From Clostridia bacterium (GTDB lineage Bacteria; Bacillota; Clostridia; Christensenellales; Borkfalkiaceae), in contig JAFQEA010000005.1 in assembly GCA_017399185.1 (NCBI GenBank), positions 62,001 through 126,000 of the forward strand: a DNA stretch of 64,000 nt, read 5' to 3'. Numbering within the stretch: position 1 is the first letter of the stretch; each line of letters starts with the position of its first letter. Below are positions 1-7,786 of the stretch, in pieces. The position numbers and the translations under genes were made by a program. Under the pieces are notes generated by a model. That model did no database searches. It saw nothing but the letters and a program-made list of their open reading frames with translations, and was not told where the DNA came from.

Positions 1-1218
1 CGTTACAAGATAGCCTTCCTCGTTAAGGCGTGAGCCGGGATAAAGCTTTGTAACGTCGCAGGCAAATTCGCCTTCAGCAAAGCTTACCTTGTTATCCTTG
101 GTGATAACGCCGTCGTAAACGTTCATCGTGTAGCCCTTGTGCATAATATGGATATCTTCAGGCTTAATAATAACGCTTACTTCTTCGCCGACCGTTCTTT
201 CAACCGTGTCCTGGATAAGGATTTCGGTCTTACCGACCTGGAAGGTCATTTCGTAATGGACGCCTTTAAAGATTGACGATATAATTGTGCCGTCAACCTG
301 CCCTAAACCCTTGTTTACAAGGAACACGTCTTCAGGACGAACGACAACGTCGACCTTTTCGTGAAGCTCAAAATCGTCAACCATGTCAAAGGTATGACCG
401 ACAAAGCGAACCTTTCTGTCCCCAACGATTGTGCCGTTAAAGATATTGCTTTCGCCGATAAAGTCGGCAACGAAAGCGTTTTTAGGCTCGTTATAGATAT
501 CCTTTGGCGTGCCGACTTGTTGGATAATGCCGTCGTTCATAACAACGATAGTATCACTCATTGTTAAAGCTTCTTCCTGGTCGTGCGTTACGTAAATAAA
601 CGTAATGCCCAATTTTTTATGCATAGCCTTAAGCTCAAGCTGCATATCCTGGCGCATTTTTAAGTCAAGCGCGCCTAACGGCTCGTCTAAAAGCAAAATC
701 TGCGGTTCGTTAACGATAGCGCGCGCGATAGCAATACGTTGCTGTTGACCACCGGATAAGGTGTTAACGTCACGCTTTTCAAATTCTTCAAGGTCAACCA
801 TTTTAAGGGCCTTTGAAACCTTTTCGTCAATGACCTTTTTAGAAAGTCTTTCACGCTTTTCTATGCGGCGACCCTTTTTATCTTCGTACACGTTTACAAC
901 ACGCTTAAGCTTAAGCCCGTAAGCAATGTTATCGTAAACGTTTAAATGCGGGAACAACGCGTAGCGTTGGAAAACCGTATTTATTGGGCGCAAATATGGC
1001 GGAATATCCGTAATGGATTTTCCGTTTAACAAAATTTCGCCACCATCGGGTTTTTCAAAACCGGCTATCATACGCAAGGTTGTTGTTTTACCGCAGCCAG
1101 ATGGACCTAAAAGGGTAACGAACTCACCCTTTCTTATATAAAGGCTGATACCGTCAACAACGTTTGTGCCGTCGTAGGTTTTGATTACGTTTTTAAGCTC
1201 GATGATTTTATCCGTCAT
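1..1218 (-). CDS. potA: Spermidine/putrescine ABC transporter ATP-binding protein (3' end off window)
   Basis: Probable ATPase of the PotABCD polyamine importer; it would hydrolyse ATP on the cytoplasmic face of the permease. The frame is open from an ATG at 1218 to the window edge (406 codons, no stop). Visible: Walker A GPSGCGKT (residues 38-45), Q-loop in NTVFQRYALFPH, signature LSGGQQQR (about residue 157), Walker B ILLLDEP, H-loop THDQEEA, and C-terminal TOBE-type segments. It is already longer than the usual 350-380 residues, partly through a Lys/Arg-rich insertion after the Q-loop region and partly through extra C-terminal sequence. It lies 77 bp downstream of an XRE-cupin regulator on the same strand, the arrangement common in Firmicutes pot operons. 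Family is certain; polyamine specificity rests on similarity and on the neighbouring regulator. potB, potC and potD would lie to the left of the window. Confidence 0.9.
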   Translation of the reverse strand, partial: MTDKIIELKNVIKTYDGTNVVDGISLYIRKGEFVTLLGPSGCGKTTTLRMIAGFEKPDGGEILLNGKSITDIPPYLRPINTVFQRYALFPHLNVYDNIAYGLKLKRVVNVYEDKKGRRIEKRERLSKKVIDEKVSKALKMVDLEEFEKRDVNTLSGGQQQRIAIARAIVNEPQILLLDEPLGALDLKMRQDMQLELKAMHKKLGITFIYVTHDQEEALTMSDTIVVMNDGIIQQVGTPKDIYNEPKNAFVADFIGESNIFNGTIVGDRKVRFVGHTFDMVDDFELHEKVDVVVRPEDVFLVNKGLGQVDGTIISSIFKGVHYEMTFQVGKTEILIQDTVERTVGEEVSVIIKPEDIHIMHKGYTMNVYDGVITKDNKVSFAEGEFACDVTKLYPGSRLNEEGYLVT

Positions 1219-1270
1219 TTGTGCTCCTTATATGATAAAATGATTTGTATTTTTAAAAAAATGATTGTTT

Positions 1271-1297
1271 ATCGACTTATAGGCCGACTTTTAGATT
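1271..1297 (+). repeat. Dispersed CTATAG-type motif, copy 1
   Basis: Reads ATCGACTTATAGG then CCGACTTTTAGATTA, between potA and its regulator. It matches the dispersed family described in the findings (A-W-CGRCYTATAG followed by a C-rich triplet and ACTTTT). Confidence 0.6.
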
Positions 1298-1832
1298 AAA
1301 ACGTTGGTGGGGTTGATATCCAGATTAAAACTGCTTCACTATCCTTATTGTTTTCAATATGGTGCAATTTATCTGCTTCAAAATAAAAGCTTTCGCCCTT
1401 TTTAACCACGTATTTCTTTTTGCCGACCACAAGTATAATCTCGCCTTGTAAAACGTAACCGAATTCTTCGCCTTCGTGCGGGAAGTCTGTTTCGGTTTTA
1501 GAAAATGGCTTTAATACAAGATGTATAGGCTCCATTGCGTTTTTCTGCGCGTTTGGAACAAGCCAGTTTAAGGTGCTTGTATCGGTTACCTTTTCGATAA
1601 AATCCTGTTCGGTAAACACAAGCTTTTCTTCAACGTCCACTTCAGAGAAAAACTCTTTAAGCGATGAGCCGACTGCCGTCAGGATATCCTTAAGCGTGGC
1701 AATGGACGGGCTTGTCAAATCGTTTTCCAGTTGAGAGATATACCCTTTTGACAGCTCACAGCGGGAAGCAAGCTCTTCTTGCGTTAGGTCGCATTGTAGT
1801 CTTAATTGTTTAATCTTTTCGCCTAGTTCCAT
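1296..1832 (-). CDS. XRE-family transcriptional regulator with C-terminal cupin domain
   Basis: DNA-binding regulator of 178 residues. Residues about 5-65 form an XRE helix-turn-helix (LTQEELASRCELSKGYISQLE), and residues about 105-175 form a single cupin with the FPHEGEEFGYVLQGE and ESFYFEADKLHHIEN motifs. The family (PuuR/SinR-cupin type) commonly controls polyamine or amino-acid transport, fitting potA immediately downstream. ATG at 1832 is chosen because it has an AAGG ribosome site 6-7 bases upstream and starts right at the HTH; an in-frame TTG at 1868 would fall inside the operator. Autoregulation is inferred from the inverted repeat at its promoter. The cupin ligand is unknown. Confidence 0.9.
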   Translation of the reverse strand: MELGEKIKQLRLQCDLTQEELASRCELSKGYISQLENDLTSPSIATLKDILTAVGSSLKEFFSEVDVEEKLVFTEQDFIEKVTDTSTLNWLVPNAQKNAMEPIHLVLKPFSKTETDFPHEGEEFGYVLQGEIILVVGKKKYVVKKGESFYFEADKLHHIENNKDSEAVLIWISTPPTF

Positions 1833-1857
1833 AAATACCTTCGTAATATTAAACTTT

Positions 1858-1908
1858 AAGTTTAGCAAAACTAAACTTTATTATAAGGATATAAAACCCT
1901 ATTGTCAA
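1858..1908 (-). promoter_or_regulatory. Consensus promoter with palindromic operator for the XRE-potA operon
   Basis: On the minus strand, -35 TTGACA (1908-1903), a 17-bp spacer and -10 TATAAT (1885-1880). Immediately downstream, covering the expected transcription start, is a perfect inverted repeat AAGTTTAG-5 bp-CTAAACTT (1858-1878), with another AAAGTTTAA half-site just beyond. Its position is that of a repressor operator, most simply for the XRE-cupin protein itself. Confidence 0.8.
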
Positions 1909-1989
1909 TTATTTTTAAGCCTTGCATAAAAATTTATTTAATTTTTTATAAAAAATTAGTTGTCAGTTTAGATTTTGCGTTTTTTTGAA

Positions 1990-2024
1990 TAAAAAAGCAC
2001 CTTTGATTATAATCAAAAGTGCTT
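1990..2024 (-). terminator. Rho-independent terminator after the DUF4956 gene
   Basis: On the minus strand the stem AAGCACTTTTGATT / AATCAAAGGTGCTT (one mismatch) is followed by a T run. It lies about 50 bp after the stop of the DUF4956 gene and before the XRE promoter. Confidence 0.85.
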
Positions 2025-2073
2025 AAAATTTCTTTTATTTATCAAAGATTATTTGTGTAAAAAATTGAGCAAA

Positions 2074-2778
2074 CTAAAGCTCTAAATTAGCGGCTTCCTG
2101 TTGCATAATTGATACTTCCAAATTGCCGTTTCTGACGCGCAATTCGTCAATCAACGCTTTTTCGGTATTAGCGTCTTTAAGGGTCAAATTGTAAGTTAAC
2201 TTAAACAAGCTGCCAAGGTTTGTGGTTTTTACGTTGACAAGCTCAAACGTGCTTGCATACTCTTTTAAAACAGGCTCAAATACCATAGAATAATTCAAGT
2301 CTTCAGGGATAGTGATTTTAAGCGTTTTAGCCCTGTCGTGCGCGTTCTTTCCGGCAAATACAGCAGTTAAAATCATCATAACGACAGACAAAACGATTGC
2401 AAATATTACAGCGTAAGCAATATATCCCATACCAAGGATTAAGCCTGTGCCCATTGCTAAAAAGATTGCAACGATTTCTTTAGCCGTCCCCGGGGCGGAG
2501 CGAAACCTAACCAAGCTGAAAGCCCCTGCAACCGCAATGCCCGCGCCAATCTGACCGTTAACCATCATTATAACCACGCAAACAACTGCGGGCAAAATTG
2601 AAAGCGTTATAAAAAAGCTTTTGGTGTAACGCGTTTTATAGGTGTAAAGGAACGCCAAAGCAAAACCAAGCGCGATTGACACCAGTAAGCAAATCACAAA
2701 ATTGAGTGGTGCAATGCCTTGCGCGGTTGGGCTGAAAATCGTATCAAAAATATTTATCTTTGCTGCTAAAATATCCAT
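2074..2778 (-). CDS. DUF4956 family membrane protein
   Basis: Integral membrane protein of 234 residues with about four hydrophobic segments: residues 24-46, 56-73, 78-95 and 105-145. A conserved-looking cytoplasmic loop contains SLVRFRSAPGTAKE (about 87-100). The C-terminal 80 residues are soluble and resemble the small alpha/beta domain that ends this family. Other members sit beside VTC-type polyphosphate polymerases or CotH proteins; none is present here, so the role is unknown. It is 72 bp downstream of a PH-domain membrane protein on the same strand, with a dispersed motif between, and a strong terminator follows. Family assignment comes from the RFRSAPGTAKE loop and membrane layout. 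Confidence 0.75.
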   Translation of the reverse strand: MDILAAKINIFDTIFSPTAQGIAPLNFVICLLVSIALGFALAFLYTYKTRYTKSFFITLSILPAVVCVVIMMVNGQIGAGIAVAGAFSLVRFRSAPGTAKEIVAIFLAMGTGLILGMGYIAYAVIFAIVLSVVMMILTAVFAGKNAHDRAKTLKITIPEDLNYSMVFEPVLKEYASTFELVNVKTTNLGSLFKLTYNLTLKDANTEKALIDELRVRNGNLEVSIMQQEAANLEL

Positions 2779-2820
2779 ATATCGCCTTATATTTGTTAAT
2801 ATTTTATCAAAAAAAGTGTT

Positions 2821-2850
2821 AATAACGGGCTTATAGCCCGACTTTTAGGA
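2821..2850 (+). repeat. Dispersed CTATAG-type motif, copy 2
   Basis: ATAACGGGCTTATAG followed by CCCGACTTTTAGGATTA, filling the gap between the DUF4956 and PH-domain genes. Confidence 0.6.
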
Positions 2851-3330
2851 TTACTTTTTATTTTCGTCGTCTTTATTTTTGGGTGATGATTCACTACTTG
2901 TAGACTGGAATATCACACCCTTATTATATTGGCGGATTGCGTCAACTATATCTAAAGCGTTATTGCCGACTGAAGATATAACCATAAGCGCATCGTTATC
3001 AAAAACAATAGCAAGCACACGCGTTGTTGTGTTGTAAACAAGCGTATTAATCGCGCTTATTTTTGCCCTTGTAACCAACACACCCCAACGGAGTGTAAAA
3101 TGCTCTTTCGTTATCTCGTAACGGGCGCAAATGAGTATTGAGCCTGTTAATACCAAAATAACCGCGGCAATAACAACGCAAAGGATTGCGCCTATTAAAC
3201 CGTTTGTGCCTTCATAGCGGTGCGCAATAAGCCTGTAAGCGTTAAAGCCAAGCCCAGCTAAAGACAAAAGCGCCGCCAAAATGATTATTACGTATAGATA
3301 AGTTTTAAATTTATAAGCAAATTTTTTCAT
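2851..3330 (-). CDS. Bacterial PH-domain membrane protein
   Basis: 159 residues: two membrane segments (about 10-32 and 45-70), then a cytoplasmic domain with the pattern of bacterial PH domains (YEITKEHFTLRWGVL followed by beta strands and the helix ALDIVDAIRQY), and a polar tail SSESSPKNKDDENKK. The stretch TRAKISAINTLVYNTTTRVL is typical of YdbS/YdbT-like domains. No enzymatic motif is visible. It probably forms a transcription unit with the DUF4956 gene downstream. Function unknown; two further PH-like membrane proteins occur at 48.6-49.9 kb. Confidence 0.65.
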   Translation of the reverse strand: MKKFAYKFKTYLYVIIILAALLSLAGLGFNAYRLIAHRYEGTNGLIGAILCVVIAAVILVLTGSILICARYEITKEHFTLRWGVLVTRAKISAINTLVYNTTTRVLAIVFDNDALMVISSVGNNALDIVDAIRQYNKGVIFQSTSSESSPKNKDDENKK

Positions 3331-3485
3331 AATTACCTTTAATAGCCTTTAAGCCTATATATTTTAGCACATTTACAATAGTTTTGCAATAAACTTGACA
3401 AAAGTTAATTAGATATTATAAAATATTTAAAAAGTTAGGCGCAAATTCCCTTCGAAATTCCCTTTTTGCGCGCAAAAATCAAATT

Positions 3486-5033
3486 ATGAGTGTATTAGAG
3501 ATTAAAAATTTATCACACCGCTTTGAAGAACGGCCCTTGTTTGAAAATGCAAATTTATCAATTTCTGCGGGTGAACACGTTGGTATCGTGGGCTTAAACG
3601 GTGCGGGTAAATCGACCTTTATTAATATTTTAGCAGGTAATATCACACATGACGAAGGCGAAGTCTTATGGCTTAACGGTTTAAGGCGCGGTTATCTTGA
3701 CCAGCACGCCAACATTGACAGAAGTCTTACCGTTATGGAATACCTGACAGACGCGTTTGATTATTTGCATAAAAAGAACGAACAGCTTACCAAAATGTAT
3801 GAAGACATGTGCTACGCTGAAGGGGCGGAGCTTGACAGATTGGTTAAAAAATCAGCGCGCCTACAAGAAGAACTTGATGAAGCAAACTATTACGATTTGG
3901 AATCGACAATAAAGAAGGTTGCAAATGGTTTAGGTATCAATAAAGTGGGCTATAACACGATTATCGCACAATTATCGGGCGGTGAAAGGGCTAAACTTAT
4001 GCTTTCAAAGCTTTTATTAGAAAGCCCTGACGTTATGCTTTTGGACGAGCCTACAAACTTTTTGGACATTGAACACGTTGATTGGCTTATTAAGTTTTTG
4101 GTCGGATTCAAAAAGACCTTTTTGGTTATTTCACACGACGTAAAGTTTTTAGATGCGGTCTGCAAAAATATCGTTAATATTGAAAGCGGAATAATTAAAA
4201 AATACACGGGCAACTATACCCAATTTAAAGCCCAGCGCGATATGAACGCCAAGCAGCACGAAGAAGCATATAATCGCCAGCAAGCCGAAATCAAGCGGCT
4301 GACCGATTACATTGACCGGAATAAAGCGCGTGCTTCTACGGCGAAAATGGCACACTCCCGCCAGAAAATGCTTGACCGTATGGATATTGTCAGTAAGCCC
4401 GTTAATTTACCTGACGCGACCTTTAACTTCCCCTATACCGAAATCAACGCAAAGGACTTTGTGATATTAAAGGGGCTTGAAGTTGGCTATACAACTCCCC
4501 TTATCCCTGCTATTGACCTACACCTTAACTCAACCGCAAGGCTTTGGATACGCGGCACTAACGGTGTTGGTAAAACAACCTTACTTAAAACGCTTATGGG
4601 TAAGGTAACTGCGATTAGTGGCAGGTTCTTTATCCACCCTGCGGCGCAGGTTGTCTATCTTGAGCAAGACCTTATTTTTCCGAATATGGAAAGCACGGCT
4701 TCAAAGTATTTTGCAAATTGCTTCCCGATGATGAATCCTAAAAATCAACGTGCGGCACTTGCCCAGGTTGGGCTTAAGGGTGAGCTTGCAATTAAGCCCT
4801 TTAAGAACATGAGCGGTGGCGAGCAGGTTAGGGCAAAGCTTGCCGTTTTATCACAATATAAGTCAAACCTGCTTATTTTGGACGAGCCTACAAACCACTT
4901 GGACGTGCGCGCAAAGGAAGCTTTAAAAAAGGCGCTTATCGAGTACCCCGGTGCAATAATACTTGTCTGTCACGAAGAAGATTTTGCAATGGACGTTTGC
5001 ACAGATATTTTTGATGCAAAAGCTAAAAATTAG
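3486..5033 (+). CDS. ABC-F family ATP-binding protein
   Basis: Soluble tandem ABC ATPase of 515 residues with no membrane segments. First domain: Walker A GLNGAGKST (36-44), signature LSGGERAK, Walker B VMLLDEPTN. A charged helical linker (about 245-305) follows, then the second domain with Walker A GTNGVGKTT, signature MSGGEQVRAK and Walker B LLILDEPTNHLD. ABC-F proteins act on the ribosome (translation factors such as EttA/YkpA/Uup, or antibiotic ribosome protection) rather than in transport. Nothing in the context points to a resistance determinant, so a housekeeping role is more likely. A TTGACA promoter lies about 90 bp upstream. Confidence 0.9.
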   Translation: MSVLEIKNLSHRFEERPLFENANLSISAGEHVGIVGLNGAGKSTFINILAGNITHDEGEVLWLNGLRRGYLDQHANIDRSLTVMEYLTDAFDYLHKKNEQLTKMYEDMCYAEGAELDRLVKKSARLQEELDEANYYDLESTIKKVANGLGINKVGYNTIIAQLSGGERAKLMLSKLLLESPDVMLLDEPTNFLDIEHVDWLIKFLVGFKKTFLVISHDVKFLDAVCKNIVNIESGIIKKYTGNYTQFKAQRDMNAKQHEEAYNRQQAEIKRLTDYIDRNKARASTAKMAHSRQKMLDRMDIVSKPVNLPDATFNFPYTEINAKDFVILKGLEVGYTTPLIPAIDLHLNSTARLWIRGTNGVGKTTLLKTLMGKVTAISGRFFIHPAAQVVYLEQDLIFPNMESTASKYFANCFPMMNPKNQRAALAQVGLKGELAIKPFKNMSGGEQVRAKLAVLSQYKSNLLILDEPTNHLDVRAKEALKKALIEYPGAIILVCHEEDFAMDVCTDIFDAKAKN

Positions 5034-5050
5034 CACGTTTGTATTAAATA

Positions 5051-5080
5051 AGTTGGGCTATATGTCGATTAACGGCATTA
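5051..5080 (-). repeat. Dispersed CTATAG-type motif, copy 3
   Basis: On the minus strand: GTTAATCGACATATAG followed by CCCAACTTATTTAA. Lies just after the ABC-F stop codon. Confidence 0.55.
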
Positions 5081-5114
5081 TTTACTTTTTTACAGCAACC
5101 AATTTTTTACACAA

Positions 5115-5145
5115 AAAAACCACCCGACAAAGGGTGGTTTTCTAT
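5115..5145. terminator. Bidirectional Rho-independent terminator
   Basis: Stem AAAACCACCC / GGGTGGTTTT with a six-base loop and T runs on both strands, between the convergent ABC-F and DUF1292 genes. Confidence 0.9.
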
Positions 5146-5169
5146 TTTTACCGTTTTGTTAATTACAAA

Positions 5170-5511
5170 TTAGTGGTGGTGATGGCAACCGCAGTCACAG
5201 CCTTCGTCGTCGCAATCGCAATCGTCTTCTTCTAAAATTCTGCAGAATTCTTCATAAACAGCGTCTAGGGTTGCTTCGTCTTCTACAGGGATAAGTTCTT
5301 CGTGACCAGCTTCACCGGTTACTTCGTAAATGATAACTTCTTCAGGCTCGATACCTTCGATTTCTTCAGCAGCTTGGAAGAAAGCAAAGAATCTTTCTTG
5401 GTATTCGATTGTACCAATGTGATAGAACTTCATAATTTTGCCGTTATCGTCAGTAAATTCAACGATATCGTCTTCTTCTTGCATATCAAGTGCTTCTTTT
5501 TCTTCTAACAT
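5170..5511 (-). CDS. DUF1292 (YrzB-like) protein with Cys/His-rich tail
   Basis: Acidic protein of 113 residues. Residues about 14-85 carry the DUF1292 pattern (DDIVEFTDDNGKIMKFYHIGTIEYQERFFAF ... EEVIIYEV ... LIPVEDEATLDAVYEEF). It lies 3 bp downstream of ruvX, as yrzB does in the classical Firmicutes yrzL(ireB)-ruvX-yrzB order; no ireB gene is seen before ruvX here. The tail CDCDDEGCDCGCHHHH is unusual and looks able to bind metal ions. Function of the family is unknown. Confidence 0.85.
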   Translation of the reverse strand: MLEEKEALDMQEEDDIVEFTDDNGKIMKFYHIGTIEYQERFFAFFQAAEEIEGIEPEEVIIYEVTGEAGHEELIPVEDEATLDAVYEEFCRILEEDDCDCDDEGCDCGCHHHH

Positions 5512-5514
5512 AAT

Positions 5515-5940
5515 TTAAATTTCTCCTTGAAATTTGATTTTTCTTATATAATCTTCCAAAATGTATGATGCAGCAATGCTGTCAACATAATTTTTTCTGT
5601 CTTCCCTTCTCACGCCGCCAGATATAAGCACGCGCGTTGCTTCCTTGGTGGAAAATCTTTCATCCGCGACAACAACGGGTATGGTCGTTGCGGCTTTTAA
5701 AGCTTCAATAAAGGTAAGGGTTAATTGGGTTTGCTCTGACTGGGTCCCATCAAGGTTGACAGGAAGACCACAAACGATTGTCGTTGCGTTTTCTTTTTTA
5801 GCTAGTTCCGCCAAAAACTGAACGTCCTTTTGAAAATTTTTGCGCCAATAGGTATCTTTTGGCAGTGCCATTGACATAAACGGGTCTGACACGGCAACGC
5901 CTACACGCTTATTACCGATATCGTAACAAATTAACTTCAT
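5515..5940 (-). CDS. ruvX: Putative pre-16S rRNA nuclease / Holliday junction resolvase-like protein
   Basis: YqgF/RuvX family protein of 141 residues with an RNase H fold. Visible motifs: YDIGNKRVGVAVSDP (residues 5-19, catalytic Asp6), VCGLPVNLDGTQSEQT (about 60-75), VVADERFSTKEAT (91-103) and the C-terminal DSIAASYILEDYI with the last acidic residue. YqgF processes the 5' end of 16S rRNA in E. coli. Full length for the family. It is followed at 3 bp by the DUF1292 gene. Confidence 0.92.
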   Translation of the reverse strand: MKLICYDIGNKRVGVAVSDPFMSMALPKDTYWRKNFQKDVQFLAELAKKENATTIVCGLPVNLDGTQSEQTQLTLTFIEALKAATTIPVVVADERFSTKEATRVLISGGVRREDRKNYVDSIAASYILEDYIRKIKFQGEI

Positions 5941-6122
5941 ACAAACCTTTAATCTGTGCTTTTTATAGTTTTATTATAGCAGATAAGCGTTAGTTTTTCA
6001 AGTAATTGGGTGTTTAATTGTTAACAATTTTGTGTGCTATTATTGAATTTAGTCAAAAATGCATATATTTTGTCGAATCGGCGCAAACTTATTATAAAGG
6101 CAATCGCCTTTAAGGGGGAAAT

Positions 6123-6314
6123 ATGTTTAAGGAATTTTGCGTAGGGCTTGCGCTTGGCTTAAGCCTTGGTATGCTTGTTGCAACCAATAGTGATAAAATT
6201 AAAAAGGCCGTGAAAGAAGGCGAAAATAAAATCACTAAAAAGGTAAAAGAAATTAAGCAAAAAGCAAAGGAAACAGAGCAGGAAGACACAGAAGAATCAA
6301 GCCAAGAAGCCTAA
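6123..6314 (+). CDS. Small YtxH-like membrane-anchored protein
   Basis: 63 residues: an N-terminal glycine-rich hydrophobic segment (about 6-22, GLALGLSLGMLVA) followed by a Lys/Glu-rich amphipathic helix and an acidic tail. This is the layout of YtxH/DUF948-type small envelope proteins. AGGGGG ribosome site 5 bases before the ATG. A strong terminator follows. Function unknown. Confidence 0.65.
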   Translation: MFKEFCVGLALGLSLGMLVATNSDKIKKAVKEGENKITKKVKEIKQKAKETEQEDTEESSQEA

Positions 6315-6320
6315 TAATTT

Positions 6321-6385
6321 TAGCCCTATAGTCGTTATTTTGAAAGTTAATTATTGTCGAAAAACGACCTATAGGGCTATTTTTA
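6321..6385 (+). terminator. Terminator built from two copies of the CTATAG-type motif
   Basis: Stem TAGCCCTATAG (6321-6331) / CTATAGGGCTA (6369-6379), then TTTTT. The inner part (TCGTT ... AACGAC) extends the stem. Both arms resemble the dispersed motif, in opposite orientation. Confidence 0.8.
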
Positions 6386-6530
6386 TTATTTTCAGTTTGC
6401 TACTTTTTATGCCATTTTGCCATTAAGCATAATCTTTGTTATAACAATTTTTTATAAATGGCGCATTTTGTTTTACTTAAACAAAAGTTTGTGCTAAAAT
6501 TGATATGCTTAAGATTAAGCCAAATATTAT

Positions 6531-6616
6531 GCGGGTATGGCGGAACTGGCAGACGCGTTAGATTCAGGTTCTAATGGGGCAACTTCGTGCAGGTTCGATT
6601 CCTGTTACCCGCACCA
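6531..6616 (+). tRNA. tRNA-Leu (anticodon CAG)
   Basis: Acceptor arms GCGGGTA / TACCCGC with encoded ACCA end. Anticodon stem TTAGA/TCTAA with loop TTCAGGT, so the anticodon is CAG (reads CUG). Long class II variable arm (TGGGGCAACTTCGT) and T arm CAGG-TTCGATT-CCTG. Confidence 0.97.
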
Positions 6617-6617
6617 G

Positions 6618-6660
6618 AAAAAGACTGTAATTTTGATACAAAATTGCAGTCTTTTTCAGT
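6618..6660 (+). terminator. Terminator of the tRNA-Leu transcript
   Basis: Near-perfect stem AAAAAGACTG ... CAGTCTTTTT, with AATTTTG/CAAAATT continuing inward, immediately after the CCA end. Confidence 0.9.
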
Positions 6661-6828
6661 TAAATCCGCCTGCGACGGAATAAATCCACATTCGTGGATG
6701 AAATCGCTGCGCGATGAAATCTGCCTTGCGGCAGGTTAAATATGGCGGATTTGATTTCATCTGAAGCCGTAGGCGGAAGATTTCATCCAAACTCGTTTGG
6801 ATTTCATCCTGCAAAGCAGGATTTCATT
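6661..6828. repeat. Hairpin-array element with GATGAAATC spacers
   Basis: A gene-free 168-bp mosaic of mini-palindromes, including TCCAC-ATTC-GTGGA, TCGC-TGC-GCGA, CTGCC-TTGC-GGCAG, TCCAAAC-TC-GTTTGGA and TCCTGC-AAA-GCAGGA. In the left half they are separated by GATGAAATC (6697-6705, 6713-6721). In the right half the separators are its reverse complement GATTTCATC (6753, 6779, 6800) with a last partial copy near 6820. AAATCCGCC (6662-6670) pairs with GGCGGATTT (6744-6752), enclosing the left-hand hairpins. Same architecture as the arrays at 16337 and 16786. The remaining bases up to 7036 hold only a promoter-like region for the GNAT gene. Confidence 0.8.
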
Positions 6829-7036
6829 AAAGTTACGCGCCTTGTCGGGATAGTATTTGTCCTTACAAGCTTTTTTGCTTTTAATCGTAAAATGCAAATC
6901 GTTCACTTTATACCCCTTTCGTTCATTTTTCGGGTGTCGTTCAATTATTGATTCGCTTAAAAGAATTATTGATTTTCAATGGATTATGTGATATAATAAA
7001 CTCACCGATAAATAAGAATTTGACGGAGATATAGAG

Positions 7037-7516
7037 ATGAGCAAAATTTTCAATGTTAGAAGATTCCAGAATAGTGATGCGGTAGAGGTTTCTGCCTTGA
7101 TTATTAAGACCTTGAGGACAACTAATGCGAAAGACTATTCCGCAGAGTACATTGAAAATGATGTGAAAGCATTTAGTCCAGAAGGGGTAATTGAACGGGC
7201 TGGTTGGACGCATTTTTATGTTGTTTGCGATGGGAATGCGATTGTTGGATGCGGTGCAATTGGTTCATATTGGGGTAAGGAAGATGAAAGCAGCTTGTTT
7301 AACATATTTGTTTTGCCAGAGTATCAAGGTAAGGGTGTTGGAAGAAAGATAATTGAAACATTGGAGAATGATGAATATTTTTTAAGAGCAAAGCGTATCG
7401 AAATTCCTGCTTCAATTACGGCGTGTGAATTCTACAAGAAAATGGGGTATTCATATAAGAACGGAATTGATGTCGTCGACGAAGAACAATTATACCGTTT
7501 AGAAAAATTCAGATAA
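7037..7516 (+). CDS. GNAT family N-acetyltransferase
   Basis: 159 residues with a complete GNAT fold. The acetyl-CoA pyrophosphate loop is in EYQGKGVGRKIIETLE (about residues 94-109), preceded by the strand SLFNIFVLP; motif B is near the C-terminus (ACEFYKKMGYSY). The N-terminal RRFQNSDAVEVSALI is the usual first helix region. Acceptor substrate unknown. It is monocistronic: hairpin array upstream, strong terminator downstream. Confidence 0.88.
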   Translation: MSKIFNVRRFQNSDAVEVSALIIKTLRTTNAKDYSAEYIENDVKAFSPEGVIERAGWTHFYVVCDGNAIVGCGAIGSYWGKEDESSLFNIFVLPEYQGKGVGRKIIETLENDEYFLRAKRIEIPASITACEFYKKMGYSYKNGIDVVDEEQLYRLEKFR

Positions 7517-7563
7517 ATTCCAATTTGCGAACTAAAATGGTATCATAATTTCAGATTATTCAC

Positions 7564-7600
7564 AAAAAAGGGTGTTGCTATTTGGCAACACCCTTTTTTT
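7564..7600 (+). terminator. Rho-independent terminator after the GNAT gene
   Basis: Stem GGGTGTTGC / GCAACACCC flanked by A6 and T7. Confidence 0.95.
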
Positions 7601-7669
7601 GTTTTGTTAAAAGTGGGATTTAAGCGGATGTTTTTTATTTAGCAATACTTTTATCTTTTTAAAAACCTA

Positions 7670-7757
7670 TTGACAAAGGTCAAGCGCGGGTGTATAATAA
7701 GGAAGTGATTTCGCAATGGCGAAGTTTTGCGGTGTAAAAATATTTCGCGATGGCGAA
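7670..7757 (+). promoter_or_regulatory. Promoter plus two palindromic sites upstream of the LuxR-tailed regulator
   Basis: -35 TTGACA (7670-7675), 17-bp spacer, -10 TATAAT (7693-7698). Two near-identical palindromes follow in the leader: TTCGCAATGGCGAA (7710-7723) and TTCGCGATGGCGAA (7744-7757), 34 bp apart, about three helical turns. They could be paired operator sites for the downstream regulator or RNA hairpins in the 5' leader. Confidence 0.75.
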
Positions 7758-7786
7758 GTAAAATCGGATAAAATTTAAAGGAAAAT

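Noticed and set aside
3486..5033. Antibiotic-resistance ABC-F gene
   Set aside because: No resistance or mobile context and no distinctive linker; a housekeeping translation factor is more likely.
6742..6951. 69-codon plus-strand frame after tRNA-Leu
   Set aside because: Its first half is the GATGAAATC hairpin array; no ribosome site and no homologous-looking protein.
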